From the NCBI GenBank assembly GCA_028583605.1, contig CM053326.1, positions 21,852,536 through 21,916,535 on the forward strand: a DNA stretch of 64,000 bases. Direction: 5' to 3'. Numbering within the stretch: position 1 is the first letter of the stretch; the number at the start of each line of letters is the position of its first letter. The translations under genes and the position numbers were made by a program. Below, piece after piece: positions 9,681-21,869 of this stretch. The notes under the pieces were generated by a model. It was not told the origin of the DNA. It made no database searches and saw nothing but the letters and a program-made list of their open reading frames with translations. The DNA is from Dastarcus helophoroides. Taxonomy: Eukaryota > Arthropoda > Insecta > Coleoptera > Bothrideridae.

Positions 9681-11747
9681 GGTTGTTACAAACATTGAAT
9701 TGGCACTAGTCTGCATAAAAATTAGAATTTAAATGAAATAGATTTTCGAATTTGTTGGACTGTGTCGGAGAGCATCCTCATATTCTTCGATCGACTGTTT
9801 ACTTAGGAAAACGTAAAAAACACAAAACAACAAATAATCACTAAAGTGTTCGTTGTGTCTAACGAGAAAATTGCTTAATGTTTATCCAGTGATGCTCAAG
9901 ATAGTTTAGTTAATAAATTTCGGTCTTGCCAATATATCAGTTTTATTTTTTTGATGTAAGATCATAAGAAACAACTTTAATCTGGTCAAAGCATTAACTT
10001 AATTGGACTACAGGTTGCTTAACCATATGTGCCTAAATTGCAGCACAGCATTGTTAAATTTCCGGATTAGTAGACGAATAAATACACAAGTTTAATAAAC
10101 CGACCACTTGTAAATAACGCACATGTTTCTATTACTAATATCTGTCAACACCATTCGAAAAACAAATTTTATTTACATTGCTTTATGGCAAAAGCACGTG
10201 TGTATCACAAAGGCAAATATTAAACCAAATATTCCTCCCTGTCTCGCCACTTCCACTAAATATTTAATTTTCGGCCGGATTTTTAATATCCTTTTTAATT
10301 TTCCGATATCAGGAATATTTCGCTCACAACTTAACCAAATGAAGCGTAAACTTTTTGGCCAAAATAACGCTCCGCAGTTGAGAATTCACGTGGCATAATC
10401 TGACAAGAAACTTTCCTTATTCAATTTTATTTAAATAAAGTCGTCACTTTCCCTAAAGTGTAACGTTCGGTGCGTTCTTAATCCCCGAAGAGGATTTCCC
10501 TCGTCGTTAAGACACCACTGTAAATGGCAGTTTCAATTTGAGAGCAGCTCCCGAGTTCTCACCTACTCCATCATTAACCCTAAAAAAGAGAATTGGTTTT
10601 CCCGGCCTTCTAAGAAATGTAGGTCGAAAGATCCCCAAGATTATCCAAATATTTCATCCGGGGAAATATTCCGAACAAAGGAGAGAAAACAAGACGATGG
10701 CAATCGTTACAATTTTGCATGAAGTGCAATTTGTCAAGTGCAGAGAATTAAATTAATAATAATTAATGACAAATATACAAAAAGTTTTCCCGTCTAGTGT
10801 TTTACTGTGATTTTTTGGCATGTTCACGTTGGTTCGTAACTTGATTTGTTTGGTTTCAAATACGTAATAAATCTTAATTATTTGCTATGATTTTCTGTTG
10901 ATTTTATGTTAATATGAAATGTCAATTTGGCGTGTATTGATTAAGTCAGGAACGTAAGTTAACATGTCAAAAAATTACAATACACTACTTGGATTTTTTT
11001 ATACTAGAGCATTAACGAATTTAGGAACACTTACTTAAACTAAGACTCGTCGTGAGGCTTCGTAAGGCTCGCTAAAGATCTGACATATTAGATAAAATAA
11101 CCCACTAGTAGATTTTTTCCAAGTAAACAATCTGTCGAATTTAGCTGCCAGACGCTGCACCACTTTTGGTGCAGAACTCCCGTATTTTATCTTTTCCAAC
11201 GCTGATGTTTATGCATTTGATCTAGATGCAAACTTTGCGATGAAAGAACAAAGCTCACTATAACGAAGTGCACGTCTCTAATGGCACAAATCCACCTTCA
11301 ATAGGGCAACTTTGCTATCGATAGAAACGCACAGAATAACGATCGAAAAGTCTGCATTCGGCGTTGCAGTCCCTGTGCATGTTTACCGAACGGACTCGAC
11401 GATCGCAGCATCTGTCGCCCCGATTCGCATAAAAATAAAAACGCCCTTGAGACATTTCCTACATTGTTTGTCTTCCGAATGTTTGGATGATCCTGTTTGC
11501 GGTTCAATGGATATTCTCTTCGGCAAACTGTGCTGTGTGATTCGAACAGATATTCGATTTGCTTACGTTAAAAATTCGATTGGGTTTTGAAGGACCTTCT
11601 GGGCGAATAATGACCGAAATTTCTGAAGTCCAATATTGACCTAGATTTAAAAAAATAATCCAATAGGAACATGATTACATTTGTGTATTTAGCTTCTCTT
11701 ACACTAAGAAATGAAAGTTAGAAAAAATATATATTCTTTGCTTCGTA
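9680..11747. other. Non-genic stretch with two GC-richer islands
   Basis: Islands lie at about 10230-10740 and 11130-11600. Open frames of 70-90 codons exist there on both strands at once, without motifs or splice sites, which suggests composition rather than coding. No repeat was recognised. Confidence 0.5.
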
Positions 11748-12035
11748 TTTACTATTTGACTCAAGGTCCAAGATTAAACTGTAATTAAGAAAACTGTAAT
11801 GAAACAGAGATGGTTATCGTATTATCTTTATACTGTTTTATTTGAAGAAGTTACCTATTCAAAAAAAAAGGTTGTATATTCATTTCCTACAGTTTACTAT
11901 TTGACTCAATGTCCAAATATTGAACTATAATTAAGAACACTAGTCAAACATAGTGTTAGTTATTATTTTACATTTATTTTGCTTTATTTGAAGAAATGCA
12001 GGTTCAAAAAAAGGTTAATTTTAAAATCGCGAACT
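11748..12035. repeat. Two-copy tandem duplication, period 145 bp
   Basis: Unit 1 starts at 11748 and unit 2 at 11893, both with TTTACTATTTGACTCAA. Further matching blocks in the same order are a GTCCAA word, the AACT(G/A)TAATTAAGAA word, TTTATTTGAAGAA and a final TTCAAAAAAA(A)GGTT. The units have diverged by substitutions and small indels, so the duplication is old. No gene is involved. Confidence 0.75.
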
Positions 12036-15000
12036 AGTTTGCTTAATTTGCTGAAAAAGCTAGTTCTTATTTCCAGTTATACACATTTCTACAATAATTC
12101 CTATATTTTTAACATTAGTGTCCTTAATTTGAGAGCAAGCGGAGAAAAAAAAATTTATTTATTATTTTGTATTAGGTATAAAACAAACTGGCAGAATGTT
12201 CATTTGTAAAGGTCTTGTTTTAAATATCCAAAGTCACCAACGATATGTAACATTATATAATAAATTATACATCAAAATTATTATTGAATTTCAGTACTTA
12301 TCGAGGCTCTAATATTTGATCAATGAACAAAGAACGGAATAGATTTCTCGTCCTCCACCATCATCCAAAATAATCCCATCTAAAAGCCCTACCGTACTCT
12401 AAATTTTATTTGAAACGTAAGCTAAAATTAGTATTACGCCACGTCAAATTGCAAATTGATTTTAACCCTTGTTTAATCTGTATGTTCGCTTCCTATCAGC
12501 GTCGGTGTAAATCCTCAAAATTGGCCCCACGCCCTCGAGACGTCTCATTAAAAATCCTCCCCAATCGATAAGGTGGCGTTAATATCATGTGGCTATCAAA
12601 TGGCCTTTCGTTGCAATTTCCTGCGCTATCAGATAAAGCAATGAAGTCATGAATATTCACGGGCACGCTTGAAAGGGTTGCCGATCTACCACAGAAAGTA
12701 ACAATATAAAGAGCTTTTTTTGTTATTTGCAATGACTAATTCGTAATGGACTTACACATTGAACTTAACGGAATAAGAACAAATGTATAAAAACAGAAAA
12801 TGTTTCTATTCATCGGGGATAATAAATCAGAAAAGTTGCTTCTCAGATTTTGGTTGACAATCTAAATTATAAAATCTCTGGTTAATATGGTGTGGGAATG
12901 ATATTTGAGTGAGAATTGGTGTCAAATTTTCTCAAATCTTGACTTTTAAAATTTAATCTCTAAAAGATCTTACGAATTGTCAAGAGGTTAATTTTGTTTC
13001 AAGGTATTAGTCAAGAATATTCCTATAGGATATCTTGAATGAAGAACGCTCATACCTTTCAAATCATTCAATAAGAAACTCTTAAGGCAAGCCGTCAAGT
13101 GAAAAACATTCACATCTTGCAAATCATTCAAAAATCTTAGTCTGTGGATATCTCAATCCCGGCTCATCCACCATGTGCTCTTGAAATGTTGCATAATTTT
13201 TCATTATCAAAAATACATCAAAAACCTCCTACTGTAATATTTTTTATATAAAGGTAAAATTTGCCCTTCTAGGGGGGGTAATTATGCCTCCTTCAGGTCA
13301 ACAACTGTCACACCATTTAAATAATAAATGGAAACGCATGTAAAATGCATTAAATCCGGTAAACCGGAATATCCGATGCAGCGGACAATTAGGAGGGATT
13401 TTATAAAAAGCCCGTCCGAACATGAAATGATGCATAATGAATGAGGTTATGAAGTGCTCGCCGGAACAGGAACCGGAACGAGAGGGTGGTCAGGTGAGAC
13501 GTTAAGAGCCAGGTTACCATGGAGATTCGCGGTGATTACGGTCGAATCTGCGGTCGGTAGTTTACTTGATAAAGCCCCGACCTGAAGAACTACCGTACAC
13601 AACTACTTCTGTTAACAACTCGCCCTTCGTTAATTCCCTTCAGCACTTTCGCTCTGCTACAAATGTGATTATAAACGAACCGGCAACTTTCATTAAACTC
13701 TTCAGGAACTTTCCCGTTGAAAGCGTTAAGACAGTAGCCTTGTGCTTATGTTTGATTGATCTTATTAATTCTCTCATTAAATCGTTTATTACTTAAATTC
13801 TCTCAACTTACTCAGTATCATCTTATAACAATTCTGGCCCAATACCTGTTTCAGTACCATTTAGTTGATATGTGACTTGCCTTTTGTCATGTTGACGTCG
13901 AATACTTTCAGTTATTCTTCTCAAAAATCTATTGCATCATTCCAGTGTTTGTTTTAGCAACTTGCTCAAAGTTATGTGAATTTTTCATCAACTTCTGTTC
14001 TTATTTTTCACCAAAGTGGCTTAGTACCATTTACTTGGTAAAAATCTTGAGCACGATTTTATGCTTTCTATCCTCACTGTCATCTGTCATTATCAATGTG
14101 CTTACCATTGTTAAACAGGTTTAAAGAATGTCTGCCATTTTTGTATTAAAATGATCAGGTTGGTTTATTATTTTGATTTGATTTTTAATGTTTCCAAACG
14201 AAAATTTGTACTCAAGAGACCGTATTGCCATTACCATTTTGTTGAATAAGCATTAAATTGCTGAGTTCATTTCTACTTTTCAAGAGCTTTCTGGTATTAA
14301 GGATAAGGCGCCTACCAATCCTCGCAAACTCTCGGTACATTTCTATCACATAAGACGTATTTGCCATGTATTCAATAAATTGCTCCAAAAAGTTTTTCTG
14401 CGGCAAATTTCAAATGCAAAAAGGATCGAACGTCATGACGCCGAACAGCAGCGATCCATTTAGAGGGACAGTCGCGCGAAGGCCAATTTTTCCGGCTTCC
14501 TTTTACCCTGTCGGAAGTGTAATGCCCTTTGAACCGAGCGTTGCATATGCCAATTCAATTTGCTGTACATAACTCAATCACCCTCGAATATCTTTTGCAA
14601 GTTCGAGCGTCAAAATCGATTTAAAGAGTGCACTTCTGGCCCATTGAAACACCTCCTTTAAAGTGCAAACCGAGGAAGACCAACCAACGATAACTATGAT
14701 GGAAAGTGGACACGATTCATCTTAATCGTGGGGCGGAGAATGGGGCATCAGGTGGGAATGAAATCGCTGACCCACAGACGGGCGAATCCGCTTTTATGGA
14801 GTATTTCGACGGACGATAGAGGGCGCCTAACGTAACTGGGGCAATCGATAGAAGAGGGGGGTTAGATTTCGCGGCTCTCCGATCGCGGCGTGCATGTCAT
14901 TCTGTGCAATGTGTATTTTATCGTAAAAACACAAACAAGTGTCAAATAAATAGCCGCCACGATTGGCAGACCGGGGCGACCTCTTCGGGACGAGCGTTAA

Positions 15001-16347
15001 CTCCTGCCGCAAGTCCAATATGGTCGACTACTTCGACAGGATCGGTGAGTCGGTGTATTTTATATTGATCACGTGCCGTCTTTATTTCATCTAATCCACT
15101 TAAAAAGAGGAATCTCTTCGAGACGTACACATGGGAGATATCCCGGGAGAAATACTGTTGAAAGAAATGTAGATGACTGGAAATTCTCATCTTGAACCGA
15201 CAGCTTCCTCAACTAGCTGTATATCAAAATTACCTTTATAATCCCGGAGAGGGAATTACTGTTCGAAAGCATCAGATGGTTCCTTTCAGACGCCGCCAGT
15301 TATTATCGCCCGCAAAGTCTGATTAAAAGATTCTCTGAATTTAAAGCGAAATAAGTCACAAATCATATTGGAAATGGGGCAATGGGCCATTACTTTTTGT
15401 AAATCTGTACCAATTAACTCTTTTTTAAGAAGCTGAAACTCTCCTTTCAAAGCATTCAAGTGTTATCTGTTGATTTAATTGAATATTATAATTTATAAGA
15501 ACTTAGTGTTTTTAAATAAAGTACGTTAGTTTATTTTCTTTGAGAAAAAAGTGAATATAAATGCGATAAATACTTAGGATTTGATTAATTTGCAATGTTT
15601 TCTATTTTTTCTAAACTATTTCCATTTTATTTAATAACCAGATTTCTAAATAACAGAACTCTTCATCAATAGTTGTGAAAGATCTATCCACAATTTATGC
15701 AGGAGTAGCCCAAGGATCTCTTGTGTCTCGTAAACTCAATTTTCTAGTATTATATCATCATTTTCATAATTGTAATTGTTTAAGGTTAAAAAGTTATAGC
15801 TAATAACAACAGTCAATCCATTATTTACAAAGAATAATTTTTACCTTTATGGTCTAACAAATGTCAACATATATTTACTGTTAAGTGACAGCACTTAAGA
15901 ATAATTAATTGATATTTTAAATTAGAAGTATAAAATGAAAGATTTTTTATTTTTTTGGTATATCTTAAAGTTTTATGGTAAATTATTTGAGGATTTCTGC
16001 TTTATTTTTGGGTAAAACCTACTTTTATTTTGTTAATAAATAGTGTATTTGCTTGTTTTAGCATTTCAAATACGATTTTTCACTAACATACCGAAAATAG
16101 TATTAGGGGCAGCAAACAAAATATAATTCTAAATTAATTTTTTTTTTACGAGTAAGCAAAATTTGTACGATGAAATATAATTTATACCAAATCTAACTAA
16201 AAATTTAAACTGAATTTTATATTCCTTAATTCCCGTGCTCAGTAAAAACATATATTATTAAAAAACTTTTGCATATAGTTCGCTTTCTATTTATCAATTA
16301 ATAAAATATTGTTTATTAATACGACCACTTTATTTGCAAAGGCAGTT
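12036..16347. other. Non-genic stretch with GC-richer islands
   Basis: Islands lie at about 12480-12700, 13260-13700 and 14400-15330; the rest is AT-rich. At 13020-13140 a short phrase (AAATCATTCAA) recurs twice about 70 bp apart. The only coding hint is the possible exon at 14954-15044, listed separately. No repeats of known type were seen. Confidence 0.5.
14954..15044 (+). CDS. Possible exon or start exon ending in GTGAGT donor (speculative)
   Basis: After TAG at 14951-14953 the plus frame is open and reads ...GTSVNSCRKSNMVDYFDRI before a strong splice donor (GTGAGT at 15045-15050). An ATG in a reasonable context lies at 15020-15022, so either an internal exon or a short initiating exon could be drawn. 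I do not recognise the peptide. The minus strand is also open here, which weakens the case, and the tract before 14954 is a poor 3' splice site. The region lies in a GC-richer island that may be conserved for another reason. Confidence 0.15.
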
Positions 16348-16576
16348 TATACTCTGTACTCCCAAGAGATATAGTTAGGTCACTACTTTAAACAAAGCGG
16401 GATATTTGAATAAATTATTTCTATTGGCTGAATCTGAAAATCTCCTTAGCACATGCACCAAAAGAGTTTGGTTGATCACTTAATTTGTAACGTTGAGTTA
16501 TTTTTTGATATCGTGTAAACCTGTCTTTTTTTAAGGGGAAATGGCCTAACTATATATTTTGGGTAAACAGAGTATA
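16348..16576. mobile_element. MITE copy 1 (229 bp), ends TATACTCTG
   Basis: The left end TATACTCTG...ATATAGTTAGG is answered by the right end CCTAACTATATA...CAGAGTATA, giving imperfect inverted repeats of about 35 bp. The interior matches the element at 24805-24990 in the same order: TATTTGAATAAATTA, a TTTGGTTG word and TAACGTTGA. It has no coding capacity. The TA-rich ends suggest Tc1/mariner-type TA insertion, but the exact duplication is ambiguous because the ends themselves are TATA. Confidence 0.7.
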
Positions 16577-19324
16577 GTAAATTTAAAAGTCAGCAAACAT
16601 TTTTACAAAGAACGACTTTACCTCGAAAATTGGAATTTTTTATCCATTTGCAGTAGCGATAACTCGAACTAGTTGCACTCTGTATAAGTATATGTATACA
16701 TATTTAATGGATAGTTTTTTGTTTTTATCACAATGAAAGCAAATTATTGCCTTCCGGTAAATTAATTATCCATTTTATTTTTAATCAAATTCAAAATATC
16801 TTGATTTATCGTAACAAACAAAAGATAACTTAAAGGATATTTCAAACAAATGACACACGACAAAGAAGTCCATTAAAATAAGCTCAATGAAGTTATCGTT
16901 CCAGCAAATGTTGAATAAAAAATATTGTTGCTCCACTCAAATTTCATTGAATATCTAAACCAAATTCCTTTAGTACTGGTCAAATTTCGGCTTAAATCGC
17001 CCTTTGTAGCCTAAGACAACTCGCCTCGTAACTTTCAGACGTCATTAAATAAAGATAAATTGAAATTCGAAACTAATACTTTAATGAGCCAAAAATATCC
17101 ATTTCGCTCGGACACTTTTATTACCAAACGCACTTCTTGCCTTCTCTAATTAGATATCGGCCACATTTACAAGCGGAGTCATTTGGTTGATATATCGCTC
17201 CCCTGGCGGAACATTGGACGAGGGGAAAAAGTCAATTGTCTAGTCGACACCACCAAGAGTTATAGCATCAATTTTTCTTCTTTCATTCTATGACACATAC
17301 CTGCCATGCACGTTAAATTAATTCAATTTGCATGCCTACAAATCGTCTTTTAGTTTTTATAATTATCTCCACCACTCATTTTTTTCTGACTTTTATGCTG
17401 CCTACCAACAGACGCTTTTTTACATATGCAATATTACAAGGTTTTTATGGGTTACTAATTTTTGATAATATAAATATGGATTATTGCTAAAAAGCGTTTT
17501 CAACTTAAAAAAGTTAACAAAAATGAAAAATTCATCCTTAAATTAAATGTTAGCTAAAACAACAAATTCAATAATACCGAGTAGCCGAGTAGCATGAAAA
17601 ACGAAAATCGTAGCGCTATATTTTCAGGTTTTTCTTCGGGATTCTTTAAAAATTACAGTTAATATCCTTGGTCATTAATTAAGTTATGCCAAGTTAAGTG
17701 AATACAGCTAATTACAGAAAATTTTACGTTTTTTTCGATCAACCAAACTAAAAGAGTTTTTATCAAAAAGCAATAACTGGGGAGAATACTTTGGATTTTT
17801 AAAACTTTACTTGCATTTTTTGTAAAATTATTTCTCGAGTTGCTGATTACGAAAGTCAAAAATAAGTTTTTGTTTTGAACGACGGTAAATCAGGTTAAAA
17901 TTATTTACCTTGTTCAGAAACCAGTCAAACAAAACAAAATAAAATTATCTAGAAGAACTTGATGATGGGATTACTGGAAAAATTGTCAAAGTTCGAAGTC
18001 CTTTTTAAATACAAATAAAAGTTTCTAACAATTTGTGACATATTTTTTTTATGTAGTCAAAAACTGCCGCAACTAAGAAATTTTGAACTTAAGGGTCCGA
18101 AAACTAGAAACTTGAAGTTTTAATTTGCGACTTAAAATTTGGTACTTTATTATCCCTTAATTGCTGTTCCTACTACAGTTAAATAGTGACAATTTAGTTC
18201 CTATTGGTGTCAAGATATTTTTGTTTATGCTTCGAAAAAATACTGCCTTGTCTACACCTGGAGGTGGATGTGGTCAAAATGTGATAAACGTCTTTATTGA
18301 GCCATGAAATATTTAAACAATGTCAGTTATAAATACCCCAGTCTGTTGTTACATGTGTCTAATGATTATATTATTTTTTACACGTTAACCTTAAAAGTAG
18401 CTGAGGTTTTTTCCAGTACTGTCAAATTTTCGTACTTTACTTTGTTGTGGTCTTTCCCAAATTATTATGCTATTATGCTGTGCTTTGTTACATATTCCTT
18501 TTTATTATTTTTAGGTTCCTGTACTGATTGTGAGTGTAGGTAGAAGTTAAATGTACATAAATGTCACGTTATAGCAGCAACAGAACAAAATTCGTTAAAA
18601 AATCCATCACAATTAAACTAAACAAAGAATCAAAGCTTTCACAGGCGCTGCGTTACAAAGACCATGCAAAGACTTTGTGAGGGTTCAATAAGAAACTAAC
18701 CTAAGGGTGAGGCCCCGATCCTCAAATATATGTATAAAACGAGTTGATTGTTAATTGGCGTCGGAATCGGTTGCCAAGAGACACCGATTTAAGTCCTGCT
18801 CCGACGGTAATCTTCCTCGAATCCACTGGCTCGTGAAATATTGCACGGGGGTAGATAACGGAGCAACCCCTGTACAGAAAAATCCCTTTCATTAATACCT
18901 GAACGCTCTTACAAATTGCCGACGAAATATCTCGAATACAATTGCCTCGAGATGGGTTAAATCAGACATAAATAATTCCTACTTACCTTGAATTGCCCCC
19001 GAAAAGTTTTTTATTGCATTCTCCAGCTTTGAAGGGCTTACAATTCTGAAACAATGCCCTTCATTGGTGAAAAAGATACTAACTGGAATTCTAAAGAGAT
19101 GCTGGTAATTACTTCAAAGAGATCTGCGCTATGTGTACATGACCATTTCACCAAAAATTTTCTCACTGATAGTAAACACTTATTAGTTTTCAATCAGCAA
19201 ATGTAACTACTCCACAGTTACTTTCACATACCGATAAGTGGTGCTATACATAGCCATCTCATAGAGGACTGATTTTTAAGTATATTGTAACAAACTGCAG
19301 TTATAAAACTTATATTAGTTATTG
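16577..19324. other. Non-genic stretch
   Basis: Mostly AT-rich with a GC-richer part at about 18700-19000. Short open frames (for example 18304-18543) show hydrophobic, T-rich translations without family resemblance. Nothing else was recognised. Confidence 0.5.
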
Positions 19325-19650
19325 TGTAGTGTAAGGAACTCTCTGGAAACATTTGACAATGGGAAGTGTCCGCGAGAATAAATCATACGGCTAATAAGCG
19401 CTCTGAACGTTTCCGCAAGTGATAATCTTATCTGTATGGAGATCGGTTCTATAAACCGGAACGGTATAAATACGCGGTCGTCTTTCCCTCAGAGAGGTCA
19501 GTCAGTTGGGTAGCCAATTAGTCAGATAGACAGATGATTAAATTGTTTGATAGTTAAGTAAATCATAATTGTAGTGTTCCGAAATAAGTTTGAAATAAAG
19601 TTTCTACAGTTCACTAAGTTTTAATTATCTAACCAATAACACGCAACAAA
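19325..19650 (+). mobile_element. Putative LTR with TATA box, initiator and poly(A) signal
   Basis: The segment starts TGTAGTGTAAGG and holds a GC-rich upstream part, a TATAAATA box at about 19466 and, about 30 bp later, a TCAGTCAGTTG initiator-like word. AATAAA follows at about 19594, then an AC-rich end near ...CCAATAACA (about 19640). This order is that of U3-R-U5 in insect LTR retrotransposons. The exact 3' edge and the target duplication could not be fixed. A bona fide RNA polymerase II promoter of a host transcript is the alternative. Confidence 0.45.
19466..19508 (+). promoter_or_regulatory. Core promoter: TATA box plus initiator
   Basis: TATAAATA followed about 30 bp later by TCAGTCAGTTG matches the arthropod TATA-Inr arrangement. 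It is probably the promoter inside the LTR-like sequence. Confidence 0.45.
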
Positions 19651-19741
19651 ATATACTTGCTAAAACATTTGTTAGCATCCGAGATAGGTAGAAACTGATC
19701 CTCGGTTTTCAAACTCTGGATTTGATAAATGTTCAAACCTA

Positions 19742-20130
19742 TTGCTTTGTGCATTAGACCAAAGTTTTCAGTCAGTTGCAATATGTCCACGATTTTCCAA
19801 ATTTTATGGGAAGCAGCGTTATTTACGTTTGTCGCCGAGATTGTTACGTCAGAATTGCAGAAGATTTACTTCTGAAACAAAGTGGAAAAGTTTCCACATA
19901 ATACATAATCAAGTTAATATTTGCTGGTCGTAAATACTGAAAACTTCGACAATATAGGAGATCTCGATGGCACTACAACTTTGGATTCGATAATGAATCC
20001 AATCGTGGCCGTTATTCTTTCCCATAAACTCTTGATCCTCGAATTTATTAATTCCGTAGCAATAAAATTACGCCAAAACGACGAGTTCGGCTTTATTACT
20101 TGCTTTTACGATCTCTATGAAATCCATTAG
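19742..20130 (+). pseudogene. Coding-like shards downstream of the LTR (unidentified)
   Basis: Two overlapping plus frames are present. The first (ending about 19933) contains a shorter ATG frame reading MSTIFQILWEAALF and stops quickly. The second (19921-20130) reads ...ENFDNIGDLDGTTTLDSIMNP... in 69 codons without a proper ATG. Base composition is more coding-like than the surroundings. I do not recognise either. Lying just after the LTR-like sequence, they may be remains of that element. Confidence 0.25.
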
Positions 20131-20409
20131 AATCTCCACAGTCTATAATACTTATTGTATCGTATCGGTTTCGATATCGTTATAAAAGAGTTATTGTTTG
20201 ATGAGAAAGCTGCAATTGTTATACCGGATACCCTCAAGTTGTTTCTAGATGAGTTCATGTGAAGCTTGCGACGTCCAATTTTCACGCAGAAATTTTTATT
20301 AGTGTAACGACTGACAAAGTTACAGTGGTAATTAAATAAAACAAATAATGCTATCCAAAGAATCTAAAAGGTCCTTTAATCTTAAAGTAACCAAAAGCTT
20401 TTGATCAGA

Positions 20410-20702
20410 TAGGTCTTCTGAAATATCATCTCATGAATATGTAGCTCCATATGAAAGAGCACCAATAATCCAATCTCTTTTAGAAAACTTCAGTTAGATC
20501 TTGCCAAAGTAAATTCTCTGATTTAAATGACGATAATTCAGTGAATGATCATCATGCAGAACTCGGAAACAATGAAAGACAATTAACTCAAAAAGAGCTT
20601 TATAATGAGGTTACTGAGGAAAGCATATTTAAATCCCTAAACTTTTTTAAGTTAAACAAAAATTTTAAAATAAAGCATGAATGGTTTTCTTATGTTAAGT
20701 AA
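20410..20702 (+). pseudogene. Frameshifted coding-like relic, acidic peptide (unidentified)
   Basis: From about 20410 one plus frame reads ISSHEYVAPYERAPIIQSLLENFS and stops at TAG near 20492. An overlapping frame open from 20484 then reads about 72 residues, rich in Asp, Asn, Glu and Gln (SDLNDDNSVNDHHAELGNNE), and stops at 20700-20702. The switch looks like a frameshift in one ancestral reading frame. No ATG fits. The product is unknown; a decayed transposon or gag-like gene linked to the LTR at 19325 is one possibility. Confidence 0.3.
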
Positions 20703-21039
20703 AAAACCGCTGATGCAAAAAAAAATTAACTTGGGATTTGAAAACTAATGACTTAAAGTTTAAATCTGTTTTTTTTTTCATTTCCCTGTAACTATTTTTT
20801 TTGAGCTACAACCTTTTGAAAATTACATTAATGTTTGGGATTTTCTTATATTTCTTTATTTCTGTGTCTAGTGTACATGCGTGTTGTCCTAAACCAGTTA
20901 GCTATATATTGGATGATATAGTGTTAAACTAGTGGCGACAGTGTTAAAAAAAGGACTAGAAGCTTAGGCGTAGCTGGAATAGGGCAGGGTGGGGCACTTG
21001 CTTGCCCTGGTTCATGCAGCAAACCGAAATTTTATACGT

Positions 21040-21860
21040 ATTCAACTAGTGGACTTTTTCCAAAAATGTTCTTTTCTTCTTCAAAATTCATTATTCTTTG
21101 GAGACATTTTTTTGAAAGTTCGACTTTTTCCTTAAAGTTTGTATTTTTTTACAATATCTGTCATTTTCTTTTGAAATTTCTCAATTATTCATAAAATTCA
21201 ACTTCTTTTATCAAACGTGATTTTGTCAAATTTTCGAATTTTATTTAAAAGTTCCTTGTTTTTCTTTCTTAAATTCAACGTCTTTACCGAGTTTTAAATT
21301 TTGAGAACAATGTTTTTGAAAATTGCAATTTTTTATTCTCAAAATTCGACTTTTTCCGAAAATCGCGTCTTTTCACAGAATTAAGTCTTTGAAAATTTTA
21401 ACTTTTTTTGAATTTTGGACATTCTTCGAGATAGATTAGGTTTTTATTTTTAATGTGGTTTAAAAAAAATTCCTACTTCTCCAAAAAAAAATGTTTCTAA
21501 ATTCGAATTTTTAAAATTATTCTCAACATTTCAATTTTCCTCTTAAAATTTAACTTCCTCTTAAAAATTGGTATATTTTCTGGAAAGTTCGATCTTTTTT
21601 TCGAAGTTGTAACGTAAAACGTGATTTGAAATTGGAGAGAAATATTTTTGAAAGTGGCAATTTTTTTTACCTGAATTCGACTTGTTCCGGAAATTACCAC
21701 TTTTTTTACAAAAACTGATTTGAAAATTTAGTCATTTTTGACATTTTCACTTTTTAGACATTTCGACATTTCTTAAAATTCTTTGAAAAGTTTTCTTTCT
21801 CTATGTTTGGCTCTTTTTCCAAATTTCGACTTTAATCTGGAAATTCGACCTACCCAACTT
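21040..21860. repeat. Degenerate repeat field built on TTCGACTTTTTCC
   Basis: The words (T)TCGACTTTTT, CGACTTTTTCC, AAATTCGA and TTTTGAAA recur many times at irregular spacing across about 800 bp. It looks like a decayed simple or minisatellite array. A smaller patch of the same style lies at about 46090-46170. No gene is present. Confidence 0.6.
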
Positions 21861-21869
21861 GTATAGCTT

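Noticed and set aside
11298..11590. Overlapping frames on both strands (92 and 69 codons)
   Set aside because: Open on both strands through low stop density in a GC-richer patch; no motif.
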